A DNA stretch of 43,681 nucleotides from Hyphomicrobiales bacterium (GTDB taxonomy: Bacteria > Pseudomonadota > Alphaproteobacteria > Rhizobiales > Aestuariivirgaceae), in contig JALVSR010000041.1 of the NCBI GenBank assembly GCA_027024225.1, positions 1 to 43,681 on the forward strand, read 5' to 3'. Below, one piece after another: positions 26,788-34,956 of this stretch (positions are counted from its first letter, which is position 1; every line of letters starts with the position of its first letter). The notes under the pieces were generated by a model. That model was given only the letters and a program-made list of their open reading frames with translations, made no database searches and was not told the origin of the DNA. A program made the position numbers and the translations under genes.

Positions 26788-27588
26788 TCACAAAACGTCG
26801 GCAAACCCGTTGCGGCTTTTCTGAAACCACCATAACGCCACAAGCGCGAACAGCCCCGCAAGAAGAGCATAGGCAGCCAAGGGGCCGAAATCTGGCCATT
26901 GACCATAAATCAGGACCTTGCGGACATTGACGATGATCAATGTCAGCGGATTGAGCATGAGAAAGGGGCGCAGCGTTTCCGGGGCCGCCTGCAGGGGGAA
27001 GAACACCGGGCTCAAGAAGAGCATGGCGGCAATAATCGGGCCGACGATCTGCCGGATATCGCGCAGATACACACCAAGGGCGGCCAGCAGCCAGCCAACG
27101 CCCAGCAGGAATGGCACGAACGGAATGAGCACCACCGGCAGCAACAGCGCCGTCAAGGGGATGGATCCCATCACGAACAACTCGAACAGGAACAACACGC
27201 CAATGCCTATCAGGGCATGGAACAAGGCGCTGCCCACCGTCGCCATGGGCAGGACATGGAGGGGAAACACCACCTTTTTCACGTAATTCTGATGCGCCAG
27301 AATGATGCCAGGCGCGGTGCCCGCCACCTCCGCGAACAGGCCGTGGACGATCAGTCCCGCGAACAGCATCAGCGCGAACACCCCCGTGCCCGCATTTTCG
27401 ACCTCGATTCCCCACCTGGACTTGAAAATGGTGGAGAATACCAGCGTATAGACCCCCAGCATGAACAGCGGATTGAGAAACGACCACAAAAGCCCCAGCA
27501 GGGAGCCGCGATAGCGCGCCGCCACATCCCGCCGGATGAGCTGCAGAAGCAGGGGCAGATGATGCTGCCATTCGGCCAGGGCGGTCAT
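26788..27588 (-). CDS. wzm: Glycan-export ABC-2 transporter permease Wzm
   Basis: Wzm forms the membrane channel of the Wzm/Wzt exporter, which carries finished lipid-linked polysaccharide to the periplasm. The 266-residue protein has a cytoplasmic interface helix (LLLQLIRRDVAARYRGSLLGLLWSFLNPL, the classic ABC-2 opening) and about six membrane segments. It also has the AALGVYLRDIRQIVGPI element and a C-terminal PLTLIIVNVRKVLIYGQWP stretch. I prefer the ATG at 27588 over an upstream TTG at 27630, because an AAGG site sits 8 nt away and the family begins here. Its partner wzt lies at the other end of the rhamnose genes. Confidence 0.93.
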   Translation of the reverse strand: MTALAEWQHHLPLLLQLIRRDVAARYRGSLLGLLWSFLNPLFMLGVYTLVFSTIFKSRWGIEVENAGTGVFALMLFAGLIVHGLFAEVAGTAPGIILAHQNYVKKVVFPLHVLPMATVGSALFHALIGIGVLFLFELFVMGSIPLTALLLPVVLIPFVPFLLGVGWLLAALGVYLRDIRQIVGPIIAAMLFLSPVFFPLQAAPETLRPFLMLNPLTLIIVNVRKVLIYGQWPDFGPLAAYALLAGLFALVALWWFQKSRNGFADVL

Positions 27589-27747
27589 GTTAGGTGCCTT
27601 CGAAGTTGCCTGTACGCACACGGTTTTCAATTGCCGTGAAGATGGTCAGCCCGGGTCGGCCAGCGCGGTGGCAATTGACCCTGACTCGTGAGCGCGATGG
27701 ATGTTCCGTGTCCTTTCCGTTCCTGCTAGCGATATGTTACGCGGTTC

Positions 27748-28776
27748 TCAAAGTTCATTCTCGGCCTGCAGCCATTGGTAATATCCCGAGGCGTCAAAGG
27801 GGTTGGGAAACGCTTCCTGAAGGTCGCGCCTTTGCCTGTAAAGCACACGGTGTTTCTTTGCTATGTCCTTCCCATTGCTGTATTTTCCGTAAAACCAGTA
27901 TCCCTCCGGGATGCGACTGTCGGTCGCTTTCGCCACACATTTCTTGTACCAGGCCCAAAGCTCGTAAACTTCCACGTTGTCACCGGCGTACCGGCGCGTC
28001 ATCGTGTCCCCAATCGGTCCCAGCTTGGTGAAATGATAGAACCGCAGGGGATGGTGTTCATTGACCATGATCTGGCCGTCTGCGGTGATGTCGATCGTCC
28101 GGTGGCTCAGGTTCCAGCTGGCCACGTTGTAACCGGGGTCGCGAACGATGCGCACCTTATCAAAGAGCGCTGGCACGAGGTCGCACCATTTTTGATCGAC
28201 GAACAACCCCCTGTCCTTTTCGTCATAGCAGAAGTCCAGGCAACGTTCAGACCACCACTGCGCAAAGTGCCGTCCCGCCTCATCATTGCGAATGGCCGTG
28301 AAGCCGAGATTGTAGGTTCCATGCAGCAGCGAGCCCATTTCATTGTCCATGATCGCCTGAAGCCCGCTTTCCGGCGCCAGTTGATGCGGTGTCAGGAGGA
28401 TCGAACTTTCATCGAGCATATCGACCAGCGGATCGAGCGGGTTGAAAACGGCGATATCCGGATCGAGATAGAAGACCTTTTCGGCCTTTTCCATTTCGAT
28501 CAGCCTGTGAATGATGGGCCCCTTGACCGCGGTGCAGGCCTCCACGATGTCGTGTCGAAATAGCCAGGATTCCATGTCCTCGATGTCCAGGTCGGTGACA
28601 TACAGGACTTCGTCCCATGGCTCGTTTGCCATGTCGAAAGGAAATTCCGCCGGCGGGATGTCGGTGACGCACAGCCAAAGCGTCCAGTCCGGGTGAAATT
28701 TTTTCAGTGTTGCCCCCAGCACCCGCGCCCGGTTCAGGTATGAAAATGTCATGCTCGTGAAACAGTGAATCGTCAT
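27748..28776 (-). CDS. Glycosyltransferase, GT8-like nucleotide-diphospho-sugar transferase
   Basis: The 342-residue protein begins with a GT-A N-terminus (IHCFTSMTFSYLNRARVLGATLKKFHPDWTLWLCVTD) and has a DxD-like metal site in VFYLDPDIAVFNPL. Further matches are YNLGFTAIRN, FVDQKWCDLVPALF and the late His in RFYHFTKLGP. This pattern fits the putative glycosyltransferases often found in polysaccharide clusters and related to GT8. Donor and acceptor are unknown. There is no signal peptide. It follows the sulfotransferase-glycosyltransferase fusion by 19 nt and precedes wzm by 159 nt, so these genes probably share one transcript. Confidence 0.85.
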   Translation of the reverse strand: MTIHCFTSMTFSYLNRARVLGATLKKFHPDWTLWLCVTDIPPAEFPFDMANEPWDEVLYVTDLDIEDMESWLFRHDIVEACTAVKGPIIHRLIEMEKAEKVFYLDPDIAVFNPLDPLVDMLDESSILLTPHQLAPESGLQAIMDNEMGSLLHGTYNLGFTAIRNDEAGRHFAQWWSERCLDFCYDEKDRGLFVDQKWCDLVPALFDKVRIVRDPGYNVASWNLSHRTIDITADGQIMVNEHHPLRFYHFTKLGPIGDTMTRRYAGDNVEVYELWAWYKKCVAKATDSRIPEGYWFYGKYSNGKDIAKKHRVLYRQRRDLQEAFPNPFDASGYYQWLQAENEL

Positions 28777-28795
28777 GAATGAAACCCGTGTTCCG

Positions 28796-31561
28796 TCAAT
28801 CCATCGCTTGGCGTGAGAATGCGCTGAAATTCATGGCGAAAAGCCTGCGTCCACGTGCCCGTCGCTGCCTGATGATCCGTTCCAGTTCGCCGCCTTCGAA
28901 GAGCCGGATCAATTCGTCTTCGTTTTCGCAGACCAATCCCGCATCACGTTCCTTCACCACGGCCTGGATGTTGCCCGAAATGCCATTCGTCACGATGAAC
29001 GCATCGGCCGCGAGGGATTCGAAGAGGGTAAAGGAAAAGGTTTCCGGCATCATGACCCACAGCAGCACGACATCGATGGCGTTGTCCACGATTGCCCTGG
29101 TCATGGCATCTGGCCGGGACGAGCTGGTCCGCGCTTTGATGAACCTGATATGCTTGTTCTTGGTCTTTTCCTGCCCGATATGAAAGAATTCATAGCGACC
29201 GTTATTCGCCATTCTGCTCGCGATTTCCAAGAAAGCCGGCCAGCCCTTGTGAAACACGGGATAACCGAGGAAAGCGACGCGTATCGGGGAATCCGGGGGC
29301 AGACTGCGGCTTGTCTGAGGCGCTGTCTTTCGTGGCGACAGGGTGACGTGAGGAATGATCTTCTTGTCACCATGTCGCAGGGATGACTTTTCGGTCCACA
29401 GGCTCAGGGCATAGGGCGACGGTGCGGCGATGTCGAACAGGATCTCGTCGTTGAACAGCCTCTCGAGTCGCCGCAGATGCCGGCTTCGCTCCTTGCCATA
29501 GACGCATATGCCGCATGCCGGTGAGCCCACTGGTGGTGCATGGCAGAAGGTGATGTCATTGCGCAAGAGCGTATAGTTGGGGCAGATGGAAAAATTGTCA
29601 TGCACCCAGAACAGGGCCCTGTCGATATCGGCCGAGTGCAGGAGATTCGCCAGTATTTCCGGTGAATGCCCCAGAAGTGAATGAACGATGCAACTCATGC
29701 GCATCCCCTCGGCCTTCACATCCTTCAGGACATTCCCCAGCGTGGCGGCGCTTGCCGTACCAAGAGCCTGGCCGTTCGCCACGATATCGAAAAAGTAGGA
29801 ATTGGCATCGGTTTCGGGTGACAGGCAGGGCAATGGGCTATGAGGATGGAGATTCAGATACAGATAGCCGTCGGATACGAATTCCCGTTCCTCGAACTGA
29901 ACGCACAACTGAATGCCGCCGACAACGCGGGAATAGTCATCTTGCGTTACCGAAATGATCACATGCTCGCTGGATGGAGATATCTGCTTCAGACGTTTTG
30001 TGAGTTCTTCCTTGTCAAGACTTCTCTCCACGCCGATCTTGCCCCACGCCGCCATTTTTTCCTCGAGGGTTGGCAGATGGGCAAGAACGTCACGCTTGTA
30101 ATCGGCAATGAGACTCCCCGGCTGCTCCGTCGCGTTCCCTGACCGATCCGTTGAGGCGGCGGGCGGGGATGCATAGACGGGAGACTGATGGAAATTCGCA
30201 TTTTGCCCGGCGATACGGCGAAAGCGTTGCCTGAGCCCGGCAAGGCCCTCCTTTCTCAAGATCTCTCCCACTTTCGCCGCGGTAGGCAACAAGCCGCCTC
30301 CGCGCCTGATGCCATGTTTTACGGCGGCGGCAACCCTCCGCATCCCGGTCGGCCCTTTTTTCATCAATCTGCCCACGACCCTGAGAGGCTTGGTCACACG
30401 CCAACTCGTTGAGGACAGGAGCGCTTCGTTGAACGTTTCAGCGTGCTGCAAGCGGGCCTGAAGCTCAAAAAGCTGGCGTTGCAATGAAGTCTTTTCCGCC
30501 TTCAGTCTTTCGGCCTCGGCGCGTTCGGCTTCGATTTGCCGTTCCAGCTCCGCCTTCAGCCTTTCGGCCTCGGCGCGTTCGGCTTCGATTTGCCGTTCCA
30601 GCTCCGCCTTCAGCCCTTCGGCCTCGGCGCGTTCGGCTTCGACGAGAGCCTGCATGAACGGCGTGGCGGAATTGAAGGCGTGCAATATCGCATCCAGCGT
30701 TGCCATGGCCTTGCGGGACGTGGGGTGGTGGTCAAGCGTGATGAGCGCCTCCCAGGCGTCGGCCACCCATCCGGCGAGCATGGGATCGCCATGCAGTTCT
30801 TCCGCGGTACGCTCGCTGTGCCGGTGTGCCGGATTCAGGAACGCCGTGACCGCCGGTGCGATGTCGGCGGGGTCGAGCATGTTTATCAGCCGGAAGGTTC
30901 CGCGCACCTTGTCCAGTTGCGCTGTCCAGTCCTCCAGCAGCTCGGCATAATTGACGAACACCCGCTTGCGACCGCGCGTGGCCTTTTCCGCCTCCAGGAT
31001 ATGCCGCAACCACAACAGGGCGGCGGCGACGCGGGGCATGCCATCACGCCGGGCCAGGGAGTCCATGACCTCCAGTGGATTGCGCAGAGGCAGGACCGGC
31101 AGGACTTCGATGGCCGATTCATCTAGGATTTCATCGTAAAGTGATACGAAACGGCAGATGCGCGGGTCCTTCAGCACGAACAGCGGCGCATCGCCGTAAT
31201 CCGCCTCGATGACCTCCCACAGCTCCCGCTTTATCGCCTCTCGTCGTGCGGGAGGCATTCCGTCCCAGGATAGCGGCCGCCAGTCATCCCAGGCGCTGCC
31301 CAGCTCGGCCAGCAGGCGTTCATGGTGCACCACCAGCATTTCCGGCTCCCAGTGGCCGGTGGGGTTGCTTGTCTCGGTGGCGCCCATCAGGCGCTTGGGC
31401 AGGGCGGCGCCGGCCAGCGACAACACGCGGGTGAGGGCCGAGGTGCCGGAACGGTGCATCCCCAACACCAGCAAGCATTGCCGGACGGTGATGTCTTTCT
31501 TGCTGTTCCGTGGGGGATGCGCCAGCTCTTGACTGTCTGCTTGTCCCACCTTCGATGGCAT
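28796..31561 (-). CDS. Sulfotransferase - coiled coil - glycosyltransferase fusion protein
   Basis: This 921-residue multidomain protein has three parts. Residues about 27-270 form a sulfotransferase-like domain with P-loop CLLVLGMHRSGTSALTRVL, FVLKDPRICRF and VLPLRNPLEVMDSL. Residues about 306-375 are a charged coiled coil built from an 18-residue repeat encoded by a 54-bp DNA repeat. After the linker STSWRVTKPLRVVG, common in glycan-cluster transferases, a GT-B-like glycosyltransferase domain occupies roughly 500-920 (IRVAFLGYPVFHKGWPAFLEIA and PETFSFTLFESLAADAFIVTNG). It could sulfate and extend the same glycan. I use the ATG at 31561, although no strong ribosome site is visible; a TTG at 31627 would add 22 residues. 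It is the first gene of the minus-strand run ending at wzt. Confidence 0.85.
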   Translation of the reverse strand: MPSKVGQADSQELAHPPRNSKKDITVRQCLLVLGMHRSGTSALTRVLSLAGAALPKRLMGATETSNPTGHWEPEMLVVHHERLLAELGSAWDDWRPLSWDGMPPARREAIKRELWEVIEADYGDAPLFVLKDPRICRFVSLYDEILDESAIEVLPVLPLRNPLEVMDSLARRDGMPRVAAALLWLRHILEAEKATRGRKRVFVNYAELLEDWTAQLDKVRGTFRLINMLDPADIAPAVTAFLNPAHRHSERTAEELHGDPMLAGWVADAWEALITLDHHPTSRKAMATLDAILHAFNSATPFMQALVEAERAEAEGLKAELERQIEAERAEAERLKAELERQIEAERAEAERLKAEKTSLQRQLFELQARLQHAETFNEALLSSTSWRVTKPLRVVGRLMKKGPTGMRRVAAAVKHGIRRGGGLLPTAAKVGEILRKEGLAGLRQRFRRIAGQNANFHQSPVYASPPAASTDRSGNATEQPGSLIADYKRDVLAHLPTLEEKMAAWGKIGVERSLDKEELTKRLKQISPSSEHVIISVTQDDYSRVVGGIQLCVQFEEREFVSDGYLYLNLHPHSPLPCLSPETDANSYFFDIVANGQALGTASAATLGNVLKDVKAEGMRMSCIVHSLLGHSPEILANLLHSADIDRALFWVHDNFSICPNYTLLRNDITFCHAPPVGSPACGICVYGKERSRHLRRLERLFNDEILFDIAAPSPYALSLWTEKSSLRHGDKKIIPHVTLSPRKTAPQTSRSLPPDSPIRVAFLGYPVFHKGWPAFLEIASRMANNGRYEFFHIGQEKTKNKHIRFIKARTSSSRPDAMTRAIVDNAIDVVLLWVMMPETFSFTLFESLAADAFIVTNGISGNIQAVVKERDAGLVCENEDELIRLFEGGELERIIRQRRARGRRLFAMNFSAFSRQAMD
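30497..30642 (-). repeat. Coding 54-bp tandem repeat, about 2.7 copies
   Basis: Units at 30497-30550, 30551-30604 and a partial one from 30605 are nearly identical (one T/C change near the start of the first unit, one near the start of the third). They encode AERAEAERLKAELERQIE in the coiled coil. Whole 18-codon units can be gained or lost without a frameshift, so the linker length can vary. Confidence 0.9.
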
Positions 31562-31725
31562 TGTATGTATCCGCAATCCGCCACCCCCCGGACGGGCATA
31601 TATAAATTTTGAGGCCAGAGCAAGCAAGCTGGATGCAGGCGCGCGATTTCACATTCCGGTTCCATCCCTTTCCGGTTTTTCCACCCCTGGTGAATATTCC
31701 TCGCCAAGGCCGATACTGATCGGAA

Positions 31726-32688
31726 ATGATGCCCCTCGCGCTCGATCGAAAGAGTGGTCAGGATCTGTGGGTGGTTATGGCGACCTACAATGGCGCGGCC
31801 TTTCTGCGAGAGCAGCTGCAAAGCCTGGATCGCCAGCAATTGCGCCCCGCGGGCATCATCGTGCGTGATGATGGCTCCACCGACGATACCCTCGCCATCC
31901 TGCACGAATTCGCCGACACCACCCGCCTGGCGCTCGACATCGACGTCAACGCGCGGCGCCTGGGCGCGGCGCGCAACTTTCTCACCGCCTTGCGGGTGGT
32001 GCCGGAGAACGCGGCCTACGTGGCCTTTGCCGATCAGGATGATGTCTGGGAACCCTGGAAGCTGGCGCGCGCCGTGTCGTGGCTTCGGCGCGTTCCGCCG
32101 GATCGGCCGGCATTTTATGCATCGCGCCTGTGCCTGATCGACGCGAAGGGAAACAGGATCGGCCTTTCCCCGGCGTGGCCACGCCCTCCCGCGTTTGCGA
32201 ACGCGCTGGTGGAAAACATCGCCACCGGATGCACCATGGTGCTCAACCACGCCGCCTTTCGCCTGCTGCGGCAGGCGGGCGCGCCGGATGTGGTCTATCA
32301 TGACTGGTGGGCCTATTTGCTCGTGACCGGTGCCGGGGGCGCGGTGCTCTTCGATACCAGGCCGGGCATCCTCTATCGCCAGCACGGCGGCAATGTGACC
32401 GGAGCGCCGGCCACCCTGGTGCAGTCCGCCTTCCGGCGGGTCATGCGCCTGGGCGTGAAGAAGAATACCACCAGGGACGTGCTTTTCAGAAACCTCGAGG
32501 CGGCTTACGCGGCCCGGGAAATGTTGCAACCGGAGAATGCGCAAATAGTGCAGGAACTTCGTGCCGCGAGAACCGCCGGCCCGCGCGAACGTTTCGCCCT
32601 GTTGAGGCAGGCAGGAGTTTACAGGCAATTCCCCCTTGACAATCGCATCATCAAGCTTCTCCTTGCGCTCGGGGTGTTGCCCATGTGA
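31726..32688 (+). CDS. Glycosyltransferase family 2
   Basis: A 320-residue GT-A enzyme with clear family-2 motifs: VVMATYNGAAFLREQLQSLDRQ at the N-terminus, VRDDGSTDDTLAIL, and the metal-binding FADQDDVWEPWKL. The late segment VYHDWWAYLL and FDTRPGILYRQHGGNVTGA resembles rhamnosyltransferase-type GT2 proteins of O-antigen clusters, and dTDP-rhamnose genes lie nearby; that donor is inferred. It starts with two Met codons (31726 or 31729). It is divergent from the sulfotransferase-glycosyltransferase fusion across a 164-nt gap and is followed 46 nt later by cysC. Confidence 0.92.
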   Translation: MMPLALDRKSGQDLWVVMATYNGAAFLREQLQSLDRQQLRPAGIIVRDDGSTDDTLAILHEFADTTRLALDIDVNARRLGAARNFLTALRVVPENAAYVAFADQDDVWEPWKLARAVSWLRRVPPDRPAFYASRLCLIDAKGNRIGLSPAWPRPPAFANALVENIATGCTMVLNHAAFRLLRQAGAPDVVYHDWWAYLLVTGAGGAVLFDTRPGILYRQHGGNVTGAPATLVQSAFRRVMRLGVKKNTTRDVLFRNLEAAYAAREMLQPENAQIVQELRAARTAGPRERFALLRQAGVYRQFPLDNRIIKLLLALGVLPM

Positions 32689-32734
32689 GCATCGGCGGGG
32701 TGGCCTGGGCAAGGCGGGAGCAAAGGGCGGACAT

Positions 32735-33328
32735 ATGGAGCAGGACGAAAGCGTGACAACCATCGAGAAGGGGATGGTCATCTGGCTGACCGGATTGCCG
32801 GCTGCGGGCAAGACCACCTTGGCCCAATCACTGGCGGAGCGGCTGCGCAGGGAAGGGCGGCCCGTGGTCATGCTCGATGGCGATGTCATGCGAAAGGGGA
32901 TTTCGTCCGACCTTGGCTTCCGGCCGGAAGATCGCCACGAAAACATCCGCAGGGCGGCGGAAGTGGCTGCACTCATCGCAGGGGAAGGCATCACCGTCAT
33001 CGCCGCGTTCATTTCGCCCTATCGGGCAGACCGCCGCCGGGCGCGCGCCATCATTGGTGAGCGGCGGTTCATCGAAGTCTATGTCAAGGCCAGCCTCGAA
33101 GAATGCATACGGCGTGACCCGAAGGGATTGTATCGCCTGGCCCGGGCGGGGAAGATAGAGGATCTCACGGGGCTTGGCGCCCCTTACGAAGAACCGCAGA
33201 ATCCGGACATCGTCGTCGACACGACGCGCCTGAGCAAGAGCGAGGCGGTGCAGCGGATATATCAGCGAATCAGGAACTTGTGGACCCGTCAGCCCCATGA
33301 TCTCCCGGGATGGGAACAAATCCCCTGA
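32735..33328 (+). CDS. cysC: Adenylylsulfate (APS) kinase CysC
   Basis: CysC phosphorylates APS to PAPS, the sulfate donor for sulfotransferases. The 197-residue protein has the P-loop GLPAAGKTT (20-28), VVMLDGDVMRKGISSDLGFRPEDRHENIRR with the family's DGD and RxENIRR, AAFISPYRADRRRAR, the EVYVKASLEECIRRDPKGLY stretch and GLGAPYEEPQNPDIVVDT. All kinase hallmarks are present. The length equals stand-alone CysC, with no fused sulfurylase. No cysD/cysN or sat gene lies in the window. The gene follows a glycosyltransferase and sits in a cluster with three sulfotransferase domains, so supply of PAPS for glycan sulfation is more likely than assimilation. The ATG at 32735 is chosen because upstream residues are not family-like. 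Confidence 0.95.
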   Translation: MEQDESVTTIEKGMVIWLTGLPAAGKTTLAQSLAERLRREGRPVVMLDGDVMRKGISSDLGFRPEDRHENIRRAAEVAALIAGEGITVIAAFISPYRADRRRARAIIGERRFIEVYVKASLEECIRRDPKGLYRLARAGKIEDLTGLGAPYEEPQNPDIVVDTTRLSKSEAVQRIYQRIRNLWTRQPHDLPGWEQIP

Positions 33329-33644
33329 CGGCCATTCGGCCGAAAACCTCCCCTCGTTCGCCAGTGAGGCATGTGCCGATCGTGCGATAGGGAAGTGTTT
33401 GCAGGGATCCCCGCCTTTTTGAGCCACCCGGATCAACGGCTTGCATTCATGTTTCCTCCACAGGGCGGCGTCGCCTTTGCCGATGACATTCCGGGCGGGA
33501 ATGGGATAGTATCGGGGGCGAAGGCATGGCATCTTCCCCTTTGTGCGTCGTTCGGAGAGATGAAAGGCCTCGCTGAATTCCGGGAGCTTGTTGAACACCT
33601 GCCAGCCGCGATGCGCCCCCAGGCAGAATTCAGGTGATATGACC
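33329..33644. other. Intergenic region without a recognised gene
   Basis: These 316 nt join cysC to gspK. A small CGGCC/GGCCG hairpin lies just after cysC but lacks a T run. Open frames on both strands carry no family motif. It marks the right border between the glycan cluster and the returning T2SS genes, and may hold the gspK promoter. Confidence 0.4.
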
Positions 33645-34604
33645 ATGAGCGGCTATTCCGGCCCAGAACGCGATGGGGGGTTCGTTTTGGTCAGTGTGAT
33701 GTGGGCGTTGGTGCTTCTGGCGCTGATTGCCATCGTCACCACGACGGCCTTTCGCGGCAGCCATCGCGCTCTTTCCCGCGCCGATCAGCTGGCGGGCGCC
33801 AAGGTGTTGGTGGATGGACTGGCCCAGTTGCTGGCCGCGGATATCGCGGTCACCCGGCTGTTTCGTTTCAACGGCATGGCGATGCGTTCCGGCTGGCCCC
33901 TTGCCTGCCGCCATGAAAACGCCACCATCGTGCTCACCGCCACCAATTCCGTCGGCCTGGTGGACCTCAACCTTGCCGATCGAGCGACGCTGAAGACCGT
34001 TCTTCTGGCCGCTGGCGTGAAGACCGACAAGGTGGAGCAACTGCTGGACGCCATCATCGACTTTCGCGATCCCGACAACCTGACGCGGGAGGGGCTGCCG
34101 GAGGATCGCATCTATCGTGACAGGGGTGTGCTGCATCTGCCGAAGAACTCGCCTTACGAGGATGTCGGCGAGCTGGATCAGGTGGCGTTCATGAACTCCC
34201 GGATACTGGCGCGCATTCGCGCATTCCTCACCGTGTTTTCCCACGAAAGGAAGGTCGAAACGGAAGTTTCCCCGCCCCGGCTGGCCGCCATCCTGTCGGG
34301 CCGCACGATCAGCGACCGGCAAATCGCTTCGCGCGCCGCCGAGGCCAGCCGGAAATCGCGCGCTGTGGCCTCGTCCGCATACCGTCTGGAGACGAGATAT
34401 CGCATGTTCGAAATTCGCGTGATGGCGATGAGGGACAACGGCGTTCATGCCATGCGTGTGGCGGGAGTGGAAATAATGCCGGGCACCAGGGATGGGTATC
34501 GATTGGTCTACTGGAACCGAGCCACCCCCTTTTCACATGAACGGCTGTTGGCCCGTTTTCCCGATCTTCCTTCATGTTTCTTGCCTTCGCGGTCTTCCGA
34601 ATGA
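33645..34604 (+). CDS. gspK: T2SS minor pseudopilin GspK
   Basis: GspK caps the pseudopilus tip together with GspI and GspJ. I choose the ATG at 33645, since an AGGTGA site lies 7 nt upstream and would be too close to the ATG at 33639; this gives 319 residues. The leader ends in GG before FVLVSVMWALVLLALIAIV. Glu is absent at +5, as is usual for GspK. The body has the helix-hairpin-helix-like GspK pattern: VGLVDLNLADRATLKTVLLAAGV, LLDAIIDFRDPDNL and SPYEDVGELDQVAFM. It is separated by about 19 kb from gspJ, its usual neighbour, and leads into gspD. Confidence 0.92.
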   Translation: MSGYSGPERDGGFVLVSVMWALVLLALIAIVTTTAFRGSHRALSRADQLAGAKVLVDGLAQLLAADIAVTRLFRFNGMAMRSGWPLACRHENATIVLTATNSVGLVDLNLADRATLKTVLLAAGVKTDKVEQLLDAIIDFRDPDNLTREGLPEDRIYRDRGVLHLPKNSPYEDVGELDQVAFMNSRILARIRAFLTVFSHERKVETEVSPPRLAAILSGRTISDRQIASRAAEASRKSRAVASSAYRLETRYRMFEIRVMAMRDNGVHAMRVAGVEIMPGTRDGYRLVYWNRATPFSHERLLARFPDLPSCFLPSRSSE

Positions 34605-34956
34605 GGGGCTCGTTTGCGCGCGGTTTCGTCGACCGGGCTCCACTTGTGCGATGCGGGCGGCCAGCAGGGGCACCCTGCAGCGTATCCGGCGGCCTTCGCG
34701 GGCGATATTCCGGGATTTTGTCGACACCTGGCCGAGGATCGGCGCAATGACCTCCTGTTTCTTGCGGCAACCTTTCCCTGCAAGGGCATCGAGCCTTCAG
34801 GATTGCTGCATGGCTGCGTGAATGTCTCGATCCGGCGGATCTTGCCGGGCGCTGGCGAGTGAAATCATTGCGCGGGAGAAGAAATCGGGGCGGAAAGTTG
34901 CAATCTCCCACAAGAGATGAGAGAATGACCTGCATTGGCCTGGGGGGAGGCGCAAG
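34605..34956. other. Intergenic region between gspK and gspD
   Basis: A 352-nt stretch without a credible gene. Several open frames lack start signals and recognisable motifs. A G-rich run (34941-34950, including GGGGGGAGG) at its end serves as the gspD ribosome site. A promoter for gspD may lie here, but I cannot point to clear -35/-10 boxes. Confidence 0.4.

Noticed and set aside
31387-33012. 541-codon minus-strand frame opposite the GT2 and cysC genes
   Set aside because: It crosses three supported genes and has no motif of its own.
33371-33637. Small plus-strand frame between cysC and gspK
   Set aside because: No ribosome site, no recognisable motif, and it runs into the gspK leader region.
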